Source: Acidobacteriota bacterium (GTDB lineage Bacteria > Acidobacteriota > Terriglobia > Bryobacterales > Bryobacteraceae). Taken from it: 64,000 bases of DNA. Below the pieces are notes generated by a model. The model searched no databases. It saw only the letters and a program-made list of their open reading frames with translations, and was not told where the DNA came from. Shown piece by piece: positions 43,930-52,034 of the stretch. Position 1 is the stretch's first letter. Every line of letters starts with the position of its first letter. The position numbers and the translations under genes are program-made. The DNA is taken from NCBI GenBank assembly GCA_016185425.1, contig JACPNQ010000032.1:1-64000 (forward strand), read 5' to 3'.

Positions 43930-44877
43930 TTATCCTACCGCATCCCGGGCTGCCGTGGCGGACACCTCAATCATATCGCCGGCTTCTCCGAATTTTTGGC
44001 AGGCCTGCGCGGGGTCAATATTCCGGAGAAGACCGGTCAGGACAGCGCCGGCGCCTACCTCCACCCACTGCGTCACACCGTTGGCGATCAGAAGGCGCAT
44101 CGATTCCATCCACCGAACGGGATTCGGTACCTGCTGATATAAGCCTTCGCGGGCATCCGCGCCGGTTGTGACGACTCGGGCCTGGTAGTTGTTGACGAGA
44201 GGGATCGAGAGGTCAGAGAACGGCGCGGCGTCGAGGTCAACCTTCAACTGCTCCTGCGCGGGACGCATCAGCGGGCAATGGAAAGGTGCGCTGACAGGCA
44301 GAGCGATGGCTCGTTTGGCGCCGGCAGCTTTGGCGAGATCCATGGCCCGGCCAACCGCTCCTGCGTGTCCGGCGATGACGATCTGGTCCGGCGAATTGAG
44401 GTTCGCCGCAGTGACAACTTCGCCTTGTGCGGCCTCGACCAGCACTTCGTCAAGTTTCCCTTCGGGCAATTTCAGCAACGCGGCCATCGCCCCGACACCT
44501 TGCGGCACAGCCTGCTGCATGTACTGGCCACGCTTGCGAGCAATTTGAACCGCGGTCGCGAACGGCAGCGCGCCGGCAGCCACGAGGGCGGAGTACTCGC
44601 CGAGGCTGTGGCCGGCGACGAAATCCGGCTGAAGACCCCGTTCCGAAAGTACCCTCCAGGCGGCTATCGATACGGTGAGCAGAGCGGGCTGGGTGTTTTC
44701 GGTCTTCTTCAGCTCTTCGTCCGGTCCGGTGAAGCAGAGATGGGAAAGGGAAAAGCCGAGCGCTTCGCCGGCCTCGTCGAACACGGACTTCGCGGCGGGC
44801 GACGATTCATAGAGCGATTTCCCCATCCCGGTGTACTGAGAGCCTTGTCCGGGGAACAAAAATGCGGTTTTTGCCAT
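43930..44877 (-). CDS. fabD: Malonyl-CoA:ACP transacylase
   Basis: Moves malonyl from CoA to acyl carrier protein, the entry step of fatty acid synthesis. 315 residues, the normal length. FLFPGQGSQYTGMG opens the protein, the nucleophile Ser is in GHSLGEYSALVA, the Arg in IARKRGQYMQ and the catalytic His in SAPFHCPLMRPA. No other core fab gene is near; instead it leads an operon with a GT4 enzyme, an acyltransferase and a MaoC protein, so it could serve a dedicated lipid pathway or be the housekeeping copy. Confidence 0.95.
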   Translation of the reverse strand: MAKTAFLFPGQGSQYTGMGKSLYESSPAAKSVFDEAGEALGFSLSHLCFTGPDEELKKTENTQPALLTVSIAAWRVLSERGLQPDFVAGHSLGEYSALVAAGALPFATAVQIARKRGQYMQQAVPQGVGAMAALLKLPEGKLDEVLVEAAQGEVVTAANLNSPDQIVIAGHAGAVGRAMDLAKAAGAKRAIALPVSAPFHCPLMRPAQEQLKVDLDAAPFSDLSIPLVNNYQARVVTTGADAREGLYQQVPNPVRWMESMRLLIANGVTQWVEVGAGAVLTGLLRNIDPAQACQKFGEAGDMIEVSATAARDAVG

Positions 44878-44977
44878 GAAATTCCAGTTTATCCAAGCCC
44901 TTAGCGGCGATGGGGGTAACCTGCTGGCAACGCGCCGCCATCTTTTCCATTAAGCTTTAGTATCAGGAGCGCCATTC

Positions 44978-47900
44978 GTGTCCCTTTCCGAAATCTGCGT
45001 ACGCCGTCCCGTGTTCGCATTCATGCTGGTGATGTTCCTTGTCACGCTGGGTGTTTTCAGCTTCCTTGACCTCGGCGTCGACCTCTTCCCGCGCACCGAT
45101 CCGGCAACGGTTTATGTTCGTGTGAAACTCCCGGGCGCGAGCCCTGAAGAAGTGGTATCGCAGATTGTTCTGCCGCTCGAGGAGACCGTCGCGTCGGTGA
45201 GCGGCATTGAGGAAATTCGGGCGATGGTGAGCGAAGGCGGCGCGTCGCTCATCGTCACATTCGTGCTGGAGCGCGACATCGGCGCGGCGGTGGAAGATGT
45301 CCGCGAAAAGGTTTCGGCGGCGATGCGTAAGCTGCCGCCGAATGTGCTGCCTCCGACAGTGGCGAAAGCCGATCCGGACAATGACGCCATCGTGACGCTC
45401 GCGGTACATGGTAAGCGGCCGGTGCGTGAGTTGACGGAAATCGCGGACAAACAGGTCCGGCGGGCGCTCGAAACGATTGACGGTGTCGGCGCGATGGACG
45501 TGATCGGTGGACAACTCCGGCAGATAAACGTGTTCCTCGACATCGACAAGATGAATGCGTACAACCTGAGCGCGCAGGAAGTGGAGAGGGCGCTACGGAC
45601 GGAGAACGTGGAGACGCCGGGCGGCCGCATCGTGCGCGGGACGGCGGAGTTGGGCGTGCGGACGATGGGCCGGCTGGATCATGTGGATGAGTTCGGCGCA
45701 ATCATCGTGAAGAATGTCGGCGGCGCTCCGATTCGGATTCGCGATGTCGGGTATGCGGAAGATTCCTTCGCCGAGCGGCGCAGTTTTGCGATGTATCAGG
45801 GCCAGCCGGCGGTGACGCTGGAGATTCGCCGGCAGATCGGCACCAACACGGTAAAAGTGGTGGACGCCATTATTTCGCGGCTGGAGGAAGTCAACAAGGC
45901 GCTGCCGCCGGGTGTGGAAATATCGATGGTGAAAGAGCAGGCGACCTACATCCGGAAGTCGGTGGAGGCGCTGGAGGAGCACCTGATTCTTGGCAGCTTC
46001 CTGGCCGGGATGATCGTCTTCCTGTTCATTCGCGATTGGCGAACAGTGCTGATCAGCTTCGTCGCGATCCCGACCTCGATTCTGGCGACGTTCACGGTAC
46101 TGCGGCTGCTGGATTACACGTTGAATTCGATGACGCTGCTGGGATTGACGCTGGCGGTGGGCATCGTTATCGATGACGCGATTATCGTCATCGAGAACAT
46201 TTACCGGCACCTGGACGAGTACGATGTGACGCCGGTACAGGCGGCGATTGAAGCGACGCAGGAGATTTCGCTGGCCGTAATCGCGACTACGCTGTCGCTG
46301 GTCATCATCTTCGTGCCGATCGCCTTCATCACGGGCTTCGCGCGGAAGTATTTAAACCAGTTCGGCTGGACGATGTCGATTTCGATTCTGATCTCGATGC
46401 TTGTGGCGTTCACGCTGACCCCGGCATTGAGCTCGCGGCTGCTCAGGCGCAAGGCTCCCAGCGAGAAGAAGCCGTCGCACGACCAGCACTATTCGATCTT
46501 CGACAAGCCGTATACGAAGGTGTTGAAGTGGTCGTTGAGCCACCAGTGGGTATTGCTGACAGTTTGCGCCCTGGTGTTCTATTCAACATTCCCGCTCTAC
46601 AAGAAGATCGGGCGCGACTGGATGCCGCAGGAAGATCAAAGCGAGTTGGGCGTCTTCATCGAGATGCCCGAGGGTTCTTCGCTGACGGCGACGGAGCGTG
46701 TGACAAAGGCTCTTTCCGACAAGTTTTTGAATATACCCGGCGTCCGGGCGGTGGTGCCGGCGTCATCGACGATGGGTATTGAGCGCGTGACGATGGCGTT
46801 TATCACGGTACTGCTGGACCCGCCGGAAAAGCGGGCGCCGATTCTGGAGATGGGCAACAAGATTCGCGCGGCATCGGTGGATTATGCGTACGCGCGTCCG
46901 CGCGTGAACTTCCCGAACGTGCTGGGCGGCCGTGAGACATTCGCGCCGATCCGCGCGATGCTGCTGGGCCCGGACATTCGGACGCTGGTGCAGTATGGCA
47001 AGGAGTTCAACCAGGAGTTGTTGAAGGAGCCGTCGATTACGGACGTGAAGGTGAACCTGAACCTGAACAACCCCGAACTGCAGGTGAATATCGACCGGCA
47101 GTTAGCGTCGGACCTTGGCGTCCGGGTGGCCGATATTGCGGGCGCGGTGCGGTTGTTGATGTCGGGTGAGGATCAGATTTCGACGTTCAAGGAAGGGTCG
47201 GAACAGTATCCGGTGATGATGCGGCTGTTGAATTCGCAGCGGGACTCGACGGAGGTCCTGGGCCGGCTGCTGGTGCCGAGCGCGACGCGCGGGCTGATCC
47301 GGCTGGATTCGATCGCGAAACTGGAGCACGGGCTTGGGCCGAGCCGTATCGACCGTTACGCGCGCCAGTTCGGTGTCGGCATTTATGGAAACGTAGCGAA
47401 CACGTCGTCGTTGAACGAAGCGGCGGCGGCTTCGCAGGCGATCTTTAAGCAGATTGAGTTGCCGCCGGGTTATTCGGTGCGGTTCTCCGGCCAGGTGAAG
47501 GTGCTGGAAGAGACCACGAATAACATGCTGCTGGCGATCGGGCTCGCGAGTATCTTCATGTACATGGTGCTGGCGGCGCAGTTTGAGAGCCTGGTGCACC
47601 CGTTCATTATCCTGACGACGCTTCCGCTGTCGATTCCGTTTGCGTTGCTCTCGTTGATGGCGACCGGGCGTTCGCTGAATCTGTTCAGCGCTCTGGGCGT
47701 ACTACTGCTGTTGGGCATCGTGAAGAAGAACGGTATCTTGCAGATCGACTACATGAACCATCTGCGCGAAAAAGGCGTGCCGATCCGGGATGCGATTATC
47801 GAGGCGAACCGGGTACGGTTACGGCCTATCTTAATGACAACGTTCTCCATCATCGCCGGACTGTTGCCAACGGCATTTGGAACTGGCGCAGGCGCTTCAC

Positions 47901-48076
47901 AACGGTCGGCGATTGCGGTGACGATTATCGGCGGGCAGACACTTTGCTTGCTGCTTACTTTGCTGCTGGTGCCGATTGGGTACGACATCGCGGAGAAGCT
48001 GCGCCTTGGGGCCTTGTTCGGTAAGAAGACGCCTGGTGCGGACAGGCCGGCGCCGTCGGTGGTGGCTGGGGATTAG
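44978..48076 (+). CDS. RND-family (HAE1) efflux pump inner-membrane subunit
   Basis: 1032 residues with the 12-helix RND topology: TM1 at 12-32, a large periplasmic loop, TM2-7 (about 335-540), a second loop and TM8-12 (about 855-1010). The proton-relay Asp-Asp pair lies in AVGIVIDDAIIVIEN in TM4. GTG start at 44978, eight bases after CAGGAG. It should export hydrophobic compounds with the proton gradient. No periplasmic adaptor or outer-membrane channel gene is adjacent, which RND pumps of this class need, so partners must come from elsewhere. Confidence 0.93.
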   Translation: MSLSEICVRRPVFAFMLVMFLVTLGVFSFLDLGVDLFPRTDPATVYVRVKLPGASPEEVVSQIVLPLEETVASVSGIEEIRAMVSEGGASLIVTFVLERDIGAAVEDVREKVSAAMRKLPPNVLPPTVAKADPDNDAIVTLAVHGKRPVRELTEIADKQVRRALETIDGVGAMDVIGGQLRQINVFLDIDKMNAYNLSAQEVERALRTENVETPGGRIVRGTAELGVRTMGRLDHVDEFGAIIVKNVGGAPIRIRDVGYAEDSFAERRSFAMYQGQPAVTLEIRRQIGTNTVKVVDAIISRLEEVNKALPPGVEISMVKEQATYIRKSVEALEEHLILGSFLAGMIVFLFIRDWRTVLISFVAIPTSILATFTVLRLLDYTLNSMTLLGLTLAVGIVIDDAIIVIENIYRHLDEYDVTPVQAAIEATQEISLAVIATTLSLVIIFVPIAFITGFARKYLNQFGWTMSISILISMLVAFTLTPALSSRLLRRKAPSEKKPSHDQHYSIFDKPYTKVLKWSLSHQWVLLTVCALVFYSTFPLYKKIGRDWMPQEDQSELGVFIEMPEGSSLTATERVTKALSDKFLNIPGVRAVVPASSTMGIERVTMAFITVLLDPPEKRAPILEMGNKIRAASVDYAYARPRVNFPNVLGGRETFAPIRAMLLGPDIRTLVQYGKEFNQELLKEPSITDVKVNLNLNNPELQVNIDRQLASDLGVRVADIAGAVRLLMSGEDQISTFKEGSEQYPVMMRLLNSQRDSTEVLGRLLVPSATRGLIRLDSIAKLEHGLGPSRIDRYARQFGVGIYGNVANTSSLNEAAAASQAIFKQIELPPGYSVRFSGQVKVLEETTNNMLLAIGLASIFMYMVLAAQFESLVHPFIILTTLPLSIPFALLSLMATGRSLNLFSALGVLLLLGIVKKNGILQIDYMNHLREKGVPIRDAIIEANRVRLRPILMTTFSIIAGLLPTAFGTGAGASQRSAIAVTIIGGQTLCLLLTLLLVPIGYDIAEKLRLGALFGKKTPGADRPAPSVVAGD

Positions 48077-48289
48077 CCCGCACGCTCCGTCATTGAATTG
48101 TCACCGCCACTACTCGCCACGTGTCGAGTATGAATACAAGGGACGACGGATTGGACAAGTCGATGCGCCTTGGCCGCGCGGCGACCCGGTACTTGTGTAG
48201 CACGACCCGAAGAAGCCCGGTCGAGCGACGATCAAACCCGGCGGGGCTGGTTGGGACAGTTCGGGATTCACTTCGATTAGTTTCACAAG
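48077..48289 (+). other. Intergenic region with possible coding remnant
   Basis: 213 bases between the RND gene and the convergent barrel gene. One plus-strand frame reads RVEYEYKGRRIGQVDAPWP and GDPVLV before a stop at 48198-48200, which looks protein-like but has no start, ribosome-binding site or recognisable domain. It may be the end of a decayed gene or chance. Confidence 0.25.
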
Positions 48290-48928
48290 CTAAAACCGAA
48301 GGGACAATCCAACGGTAAGATTATCCAGCCGCCCCCTCTCGCCGAAATGCTTAGAGACCCAGCGGGTGTATCGCAAGTTCGGCGCAATCGTGAGCGCCGG
48401 GACGCGAAACGGGAATTCGACATCGGCCACCAGGCCTGCGACGGCCAGGCGTTCGGACCCATCGACACGAAAGACATTGGTGTAGCCGCCCGGTGTGCCA
48501 AACCCCGGGTTCACCACTAACTTCGATGTGAGCCGGCTAGGAGTCACCACGGACGCCACGCCGCCTATTCCCGGACGAACGTGCTTGGCCAGCCTCCACT
48601 CGGCGACGACAGGCAATTCCCAGCGGTTTGCCGTCAGATAGAGGGCGTAGGAGGAACCTCGATCATTTGAGGTGTAGTCGAAACTGATCCGCTGCCACGC
48701 GGGTGTAATTCGCAGCGCGAAGCGTGGCGCGACTGGAATCCGGAGCGAAAGGCCGAGGATCGCGCGCCGGCCCGCCGATTCCAACTGAGTGCAGGCGGTT
48801 CCGCCGCAATCGATTGGCGAATACTGGCGCACGCGGTACGGAGTGACGGCGGGCCAGGACGCGTGCGCGCCAAACTCAGGCCTCTCGGCCCAGGCGGCAA
48901 ACATGGAAAAGAACAGAAGGTACCGCAC
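48290..48928 (-). CDS. Outer-membrane beta-barrel protein, small
   Basis: About 212 residues. Alternating polar/hydrophobic strands and the C-terminal LTVGLSLRF (terminal Phe) fit an eight- to ten-stranded outer-membrane barrel. The GTG at 48928 is chosen because a signal peptide follows at once (YLLFFSMFAAWA); the longer frame to an ATG at 48988 would place the signal peptide 20 residues inside and reach into the padR promoter. Two cysteines (CGGTAC) could form a small disulfide loop. It is divergent from padR and its role is unknown. Confidence 0.7.
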   Translation of the reverse strand: MRYLLFFSMFAAWAERPEFGAHASWPAVTPYRVRQYSPIDCGGTACTQLESAGRRAILGLSLRIPVAPRFALRITPAWQRISFDYTSNDRGSSYALYLTANRWELPVVAEWRLAKHVRPGIGGVASVVTPSRLTSKLVVNPGFGTPGGYTNVFRVDGSERLAVAGLVADVEFPFRVPALTIAPNLRYTRWVSKHFGERGRLDNLTVGLSLRF

Positions 48929-48981
48929 ACCCACATTTTCGCAGCGAACCAGGCGTGACCAGCGTAACGGCGATTTATCCA

Positions 48982-49010
48982 TTGACAACTATATCGGATT
49001 CCGCTATAAC
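48982..49010 (+). promoter_or_regulatory. Sigma70-type promoter of padR
   Basis: TTGACA (48982-48987) and TATAAC (49005-49010) with the ideal 17-base spacer. The ATG of padR starts only 12 bases after the -10 box, so the transcript should be leaderless or nearly so, which fits the lack of a ribosome-binding site. Confidence 0.75.
48990..49008 (+). promoter_or_regulatory. Predicted PadR operator
   Basis: A 19-base near-perfect palindrome, TATATCGG-ATT-CCGCTATA, with one mismatched pair, fills the spacer and part of the -10 box of the padR promoter. PadR dimers usually bind such AT-ended palindromes over their own promoter, so this is a natural autoregulatory operator. A second, overlapping inverted repeat TCGGATT (48994-49000) and AATCCGA (49013-49019) is also present. 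Confidence 0.6.
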
Positions 49011-49021
49011 GAAATCCGACT

Positions 49022-49369
49022 ATGAAACCGGCCGCCGATGACTTTCTCCCGCTTGCCCCAGCCATGCTGCACATCCTGCTTTCCCTGGCGGCGGAAGACA
49101 TGCACGGCTACGGAATCATGCAGGAGGTGGCGCGGCAATCGGATGGCCGGTATAAGCTGGGGCCGGGCACTCTCTACGACAACTTACAGAGGTTGATGAA
49201 GCAGGGGCTGGTGCAGGAAGCAGGCGCCGGAAGCGAAGATTCGCGGCGCCGCTACTACCGGCTGAGTTCGCTGGGGAGACGGGTGCTTTCGGCCGAGATC
49301 GAGCGGCTGGAGGCAGTGGTGAACGAAGCCCGGCTGTATCTCACTCCGCCGAAAACCAGGAGGGCCTGA
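49022..49369 (+). CDS. PadR-family transcriptional regulator
   Basis: 115 residues with the PadR winged helix: LAPAMLHILLSLAAEDMHGYGIMQEV, recognition helix GPGTLYDNLQRLMKQG and wing SRRRYYRLSSLGRRVL. The C-terminal dimerisation helix is short, as in PadR subfamily 2. It likely represses its own operon through the palindrome in its promoter. The stop overlaps the next start (TGATG), so it is translationally coupled to the broken EF-hand membrane gene. Confidence 0.93.
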   Translation: MKPAADDFLPLAPAMLHILLSLAAEDMHGYGIMQEVARQSDGRYKLGPGTLYDNLQRLMKQGLVQEAGAGSEDSRRRYYRLSSLGRRVLSAEIERLEAVVNEARLYLTPPKTRRA

Positions 49370-50444
49370 TGCTTCGCTATTTGTACGTACGCATTCTCGC
49401 GCTCCATCCGGCCGTGTTCCGGCATCGCTTCGGCAGCGAGATGCTCGACATTTTCGATGACGAGGGCCAGCCGCTGTCCCTTGTCGCCGACGGATTCGTA
49501 TCGCTTTTTCGGCAGTGGGCCTTCCGCGGTGAGTATCGGCGGCCTATCCCGGCAGGGGCGATTCCAGCAGGCGTTATGGATGTTCCCTATTTCCAGGTGA
49601 TCGAGCCTTATAAGCCACGCCCGAGGACGATGGTGCAGAGCGGTCTTCTCGCGATGGCGATACTCATTGCGATGATCTCGCTGATAGGCTGATAGGCAAG
49701 GGCGGCCGCGCGAAGACGTTTCTGATCGGCTCACATCATCCAAGTCCGCATGTGCTGCCCGTAGACCGGGCGTCAGTCGAGGGTACCGGCCTGGACACGA
49801 AAGTCATTGCCGGCACGCCTCCCGAGGACCCGCTGCTTGCGATCGCGAGAGTGTACTTCAAAATCGTACGCGTGCTTGAATCGTTCGATGCGGATCGGGA
49901 CTTCATCATTTCCAAGCCAGAGATGGCGAACGCTCCGGCGGCGCTACGGAGACTCGACATCAATCGGGATGGCACATTGAGCGCGGAAGAGTGCGGGTTT
50001 TCGGCGGGCGCGAGCTCGCGGCTTCCGGCGGACCTGGTGGAACGTGCGCGCAGTGCATTCATGCGGATTAATCCCGTCCTCGCGGCGCTCGATTCCGATG
50101 GGGATGGCATGATCTCGGAGGCGGAAATTACCGGCAGCGTGGCCGCGTTGAAAAAACTGGACCGCAATGGCGACGATGCCCTGGCTCCGCACGAGATTCT
50201 TCCGGCCAGGGACGTGGCGAGCGCGGCTTTTGTCATCGTCCAACTGGATGCCGACGGCGACGGGCGGATATCGCAAGCGGAAAGGGACGCCGAGGCCGCG
50301 AAGACAGTGCGGGAACTGTTGATTGGCGCGGACCGGAATCAGGACGGTCTCGCCACGGAAGAGGAGCTCGCCGGAGAGATTCGCCTGCGAAGGGAGCGCA
50401 AGCTGCAGTTCGACCGCGCCCGCGGCGCGGCCGGACTTCGATAG
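49369..50444 (+). pseudogene. EF-hand membrane protein split by an 8-bp tandem duplication
   Basis: As it stands, the first part (49369-49692, 107 codons) encodes a soluble segment (PAVFRHRFGSEMLDIFDDEG) and a membrane helix (GLLAMAILIAMISLIG) and then stops. The second part (to 50444, in another frame) encodes four or five EF-hand loops (DADRDFIISKPE, DINRDGTLSAEE, DSDGDGMISEAE, DADGDGRISQAE, DRNQDGLATEEE) but has only a weak GTG start and no ribosome-binding site. Removing one copy of the duplicated GCTGATAG at 49680-49695 joins both into one frame of 355 residues, with a smooth junction ISLIGKGGRAKTFLIG. Probably a calcium-binding protein co-expressed with PadR, now frameshifted. Confidence 0.8.
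49680..49695 (+). repeat. 8-bp tandem duplication causing a frameshift
   Basis: GCTGATAG occurs twice in direct succession. The first copy ends inside the ATA-GGC-TGA stop context of the upstream half; deleting one copy restores the reading frame across the site. Replication slippage is the simplest origin; a reversible on/off switch or an assembly error are alternatives. Confidence 0.85.
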
Positions 50445-50448
50445 CTCG

Positions 50449-51213
50449 CTAAAACTTCTTCAACCCTTCGAGCAGCGACCGCGTATCGCCATGCCCCGCG
50501 TGCTTCACCGAATGTACCGGTTTCCAGTTGTCGTTCATCGCCCCGATATAGAGCGCGTTCTTCTGCTCGGTGCCCATCAGGATCACCGTGAAGTGCCGGT
50601 CCGGGTAGGCGAGGGCGCGGTACTGCAGGTCCTTGCCTTCCTTCCAGTGGTCATTCGCCGGCGGGCCTAATTTGCGCACGACGGCGTAGTAGTCGTCCGC
50701 GGCCGTGAACCCGAGATCTTCCTGCAGCACGACCTGATACTCGACGCGGTCTCCTCGCGAATACGACACGACGCCGTAGACGACGAAGATCACCGCCAGG
50801 ATCCCGCCGATGATGTATAGAGCCATCTTCGATTCGCCCGCGTCGCCAAGCCGGACGCCGTACGCCATGGCGGGAGTGGGGATGGCTTCGTCGGCGACGG
50901 GCTCGGGGGACGACGGCCCTTTCGGCATGGAGATGATGCGGCGCTCGTGCGGCCGCAGGATTCCGGCAGTGTATTCAAGCTCACGGGAGAGTCCGACAAT
51001 CATCACCGGCTCATCCACCTGCGACACAGCGCTGAGGAAGCGCCGCGGCACCCAGATCTCCATGTCCGCCTTCGTGTTGTGAACGAGGATCTCCGACCAT
51101 GTCGTTTCCCGCAGCCGCCACTCGTTGTGCTCGATGTTCAGGATGGGCGGGTAGAATGAAAACGCGCGTCCGCTGTGATGACCTTCCAGCTCGGGGATCG
51201 CGTTTGCGGACAT
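50449..51213 (-). CDS. Membrane-anchored protein of unknown function
   Basis: 254 residues. The N-terminal 120 residues are soluble (NIEHNEWRLRETTWSEILVHN, then a beta-rich stretch up to ERRIISMPKG), one strong membrane helix follows at about 131-152 (MALYIIGGILAVIFVVYGVV), and the C-terminal 100 residues form a second soluble domain (QVVLQEDLGFTAADDYYAVV to SLLEGLKKF). There is no signal peptide, so the first domain is probably cytoplasmic and the second periplasmic. I do not recognise the family. Convergent with the EF-hand gene, with four bases between stops. Confidence 0.75.
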   Translation of the reverse strand: MSANAIPELEGHHSGRAFSFYPPILNIEHNEWRLRETTWSEILVHNTKADMEIWVPRRFLSAVSQVDEPVMIVGLSRELEYTAGILRPHERRIISMPKGPSSPEPVADEAIPTPAMAYGVRLGDAGESKMALYIIGGILAVIFVVYGVVSYSRGDRVEYQVVLQEDLGFTAADDYYAVVRKLGPPANDHWKEGKDLQYRALAYPDRHFTVILMGTEQKNALYIGAMNDNWKPVHSVKHAGHGDTRSLLEGLKKF

Positions 51214-51221
51214 GCCTTACT

Positions 51222-51575
51222 TTACCGGTTTCCGAGGTTCAGCACCAACACGCCGAACAGGATCATCCCGACGCCGATGAACTTGTTCCTGGTGAGCGGT
51301 TCCTTGAAAACGAGCCTCGACCAGATGAGCGTCCACAGGTACCCGAGCGAGACCATCGGATAGAGAATCGTCAACTCGCCGCTCTTCACCGCCACGGTGT
51401 ACATGCCGAACGAAGTGAGATAAATCATGATTCCGGCCGGCAGGCGCCAGTTCGTCAATACACCCTTCACCGTGCGTTCCAGGCGGTCCGCGCCGGCCTT
51501 CAGGAAGATTGCGCCGAAGGAACCGACAAACGAGGCGAACAGGACCAGCAGAATCGAGGAAAGGGGCGTCCTCAA
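51222..51575 (-). CDS. EamA/SMR-type small membrane protein (subunit B)
   Basis: 117 residues with four membrane helices, half of a ten-helix EamA transporter and similar to ArnE/ArnF-type subunits. The start is a TTG at 51575 that overlaps the upstream TGA (TTGA) and follows AAGGAAAAGG. Landmarks are FASFVGSFGAIFLKAGADRL, SGELTILYPMVSLGYLWTLIWSRL (motif ILYPMVSLGYLW) and IGVGMILFGVLVLNLG. It probably dimerises with the product of the upstream gene to flip a lipid-linked or small cationic substrate. Confidence 0.75.
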   Translation of the reverse strand: MRTPLSSILLVLFASFVGSFGAIFLKAGADRLERTVKGVLTNWRLPAGIMIYLTSFGMYTVAVKSGELTILYPMVSLGYLWTLIWSRLVFKEPLTRNKFIGVGMILFGVLVLNLGNR

Positions 51576-52000
51576 GCGTCCTTTTCCTTCCGGCCGAGGA
51601 CGGCGACTCCGAGGACGATAAAGACGAGACCGGCGAGTTTGAAGGCGTTGACCGATTCGCCCAATAGAAAGACCGAAAGGATGGTTACCCAGACGTAAGT
51701 GAGCGCGATGATTGGATAGAGGACCGATAACTCGCCGTAGCGCAATGCCAGAACCAGCAGCAAAGTACTGAGGCCGTAACACGCCAACCCGCCAAAGAGC
51801 GGCAGGTTCGTCAAAATCTTCCAGGCGATCAACGGCGCTTGCGCGATTGGCGACCCGCCGGACGGATCGAGCAGCGGCGGCATCATCGTCGTACCGCGCT
51901 TGATCAGCATCTGCGCGGTCGCGCCGAGAATAGTGCAGGCGACCACCATCGTGTTGCCTTTTACACGGTTTTTATGAGACTTTTCGGGGGACACGCTCAC
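51572..52000 (-). CDS. EamA/SMR-type small membrane protein (subunit A)
   Basis: 142 residues from GTG 52000, with AGGAG seven bases before it. Four membrane helices; the first carries GATAQMLIKRG, matching the Gln-x-x-x-Lys pattern of ArnE/ArnF-like proteins, and later ELSVLYPIIALTYVW matches the partner's ILYPMVSLGYLW. The TGA overlaps the TTG of subunit B, which would keep the two subunits near 1:1. The role could be undecaprenyl-linked sugar translocation or drug efflux; the sequence does not decide. Confidence 0.75.
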   Translation of the reverse strand: MSVSPEKSHKNRVKGNTMVVACTILGATAQMLIKRGTTMMPPLLDPSGGSPIAQAPLIAWKILTNLPLFGGLACYGLSTLLLVLALRYGELSVLYPIIALTYVWVTILSVFLLGESVNAFKLAGLVFIVLGVAVLGRKEKDA

Positions 52001-52034
52001 GGCAATTCTCCTATCATACCAGCGGTCGCAAGTC

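Noticed and set aside
49752..50444. EF-hand protein as an independent gene with a GTG start
   Set aside because: No ribosome-binding site precedes the GTG, the frame is open and protein-like further upstream, and removal of the 8-bp repeat joins it to the upstream ORF.
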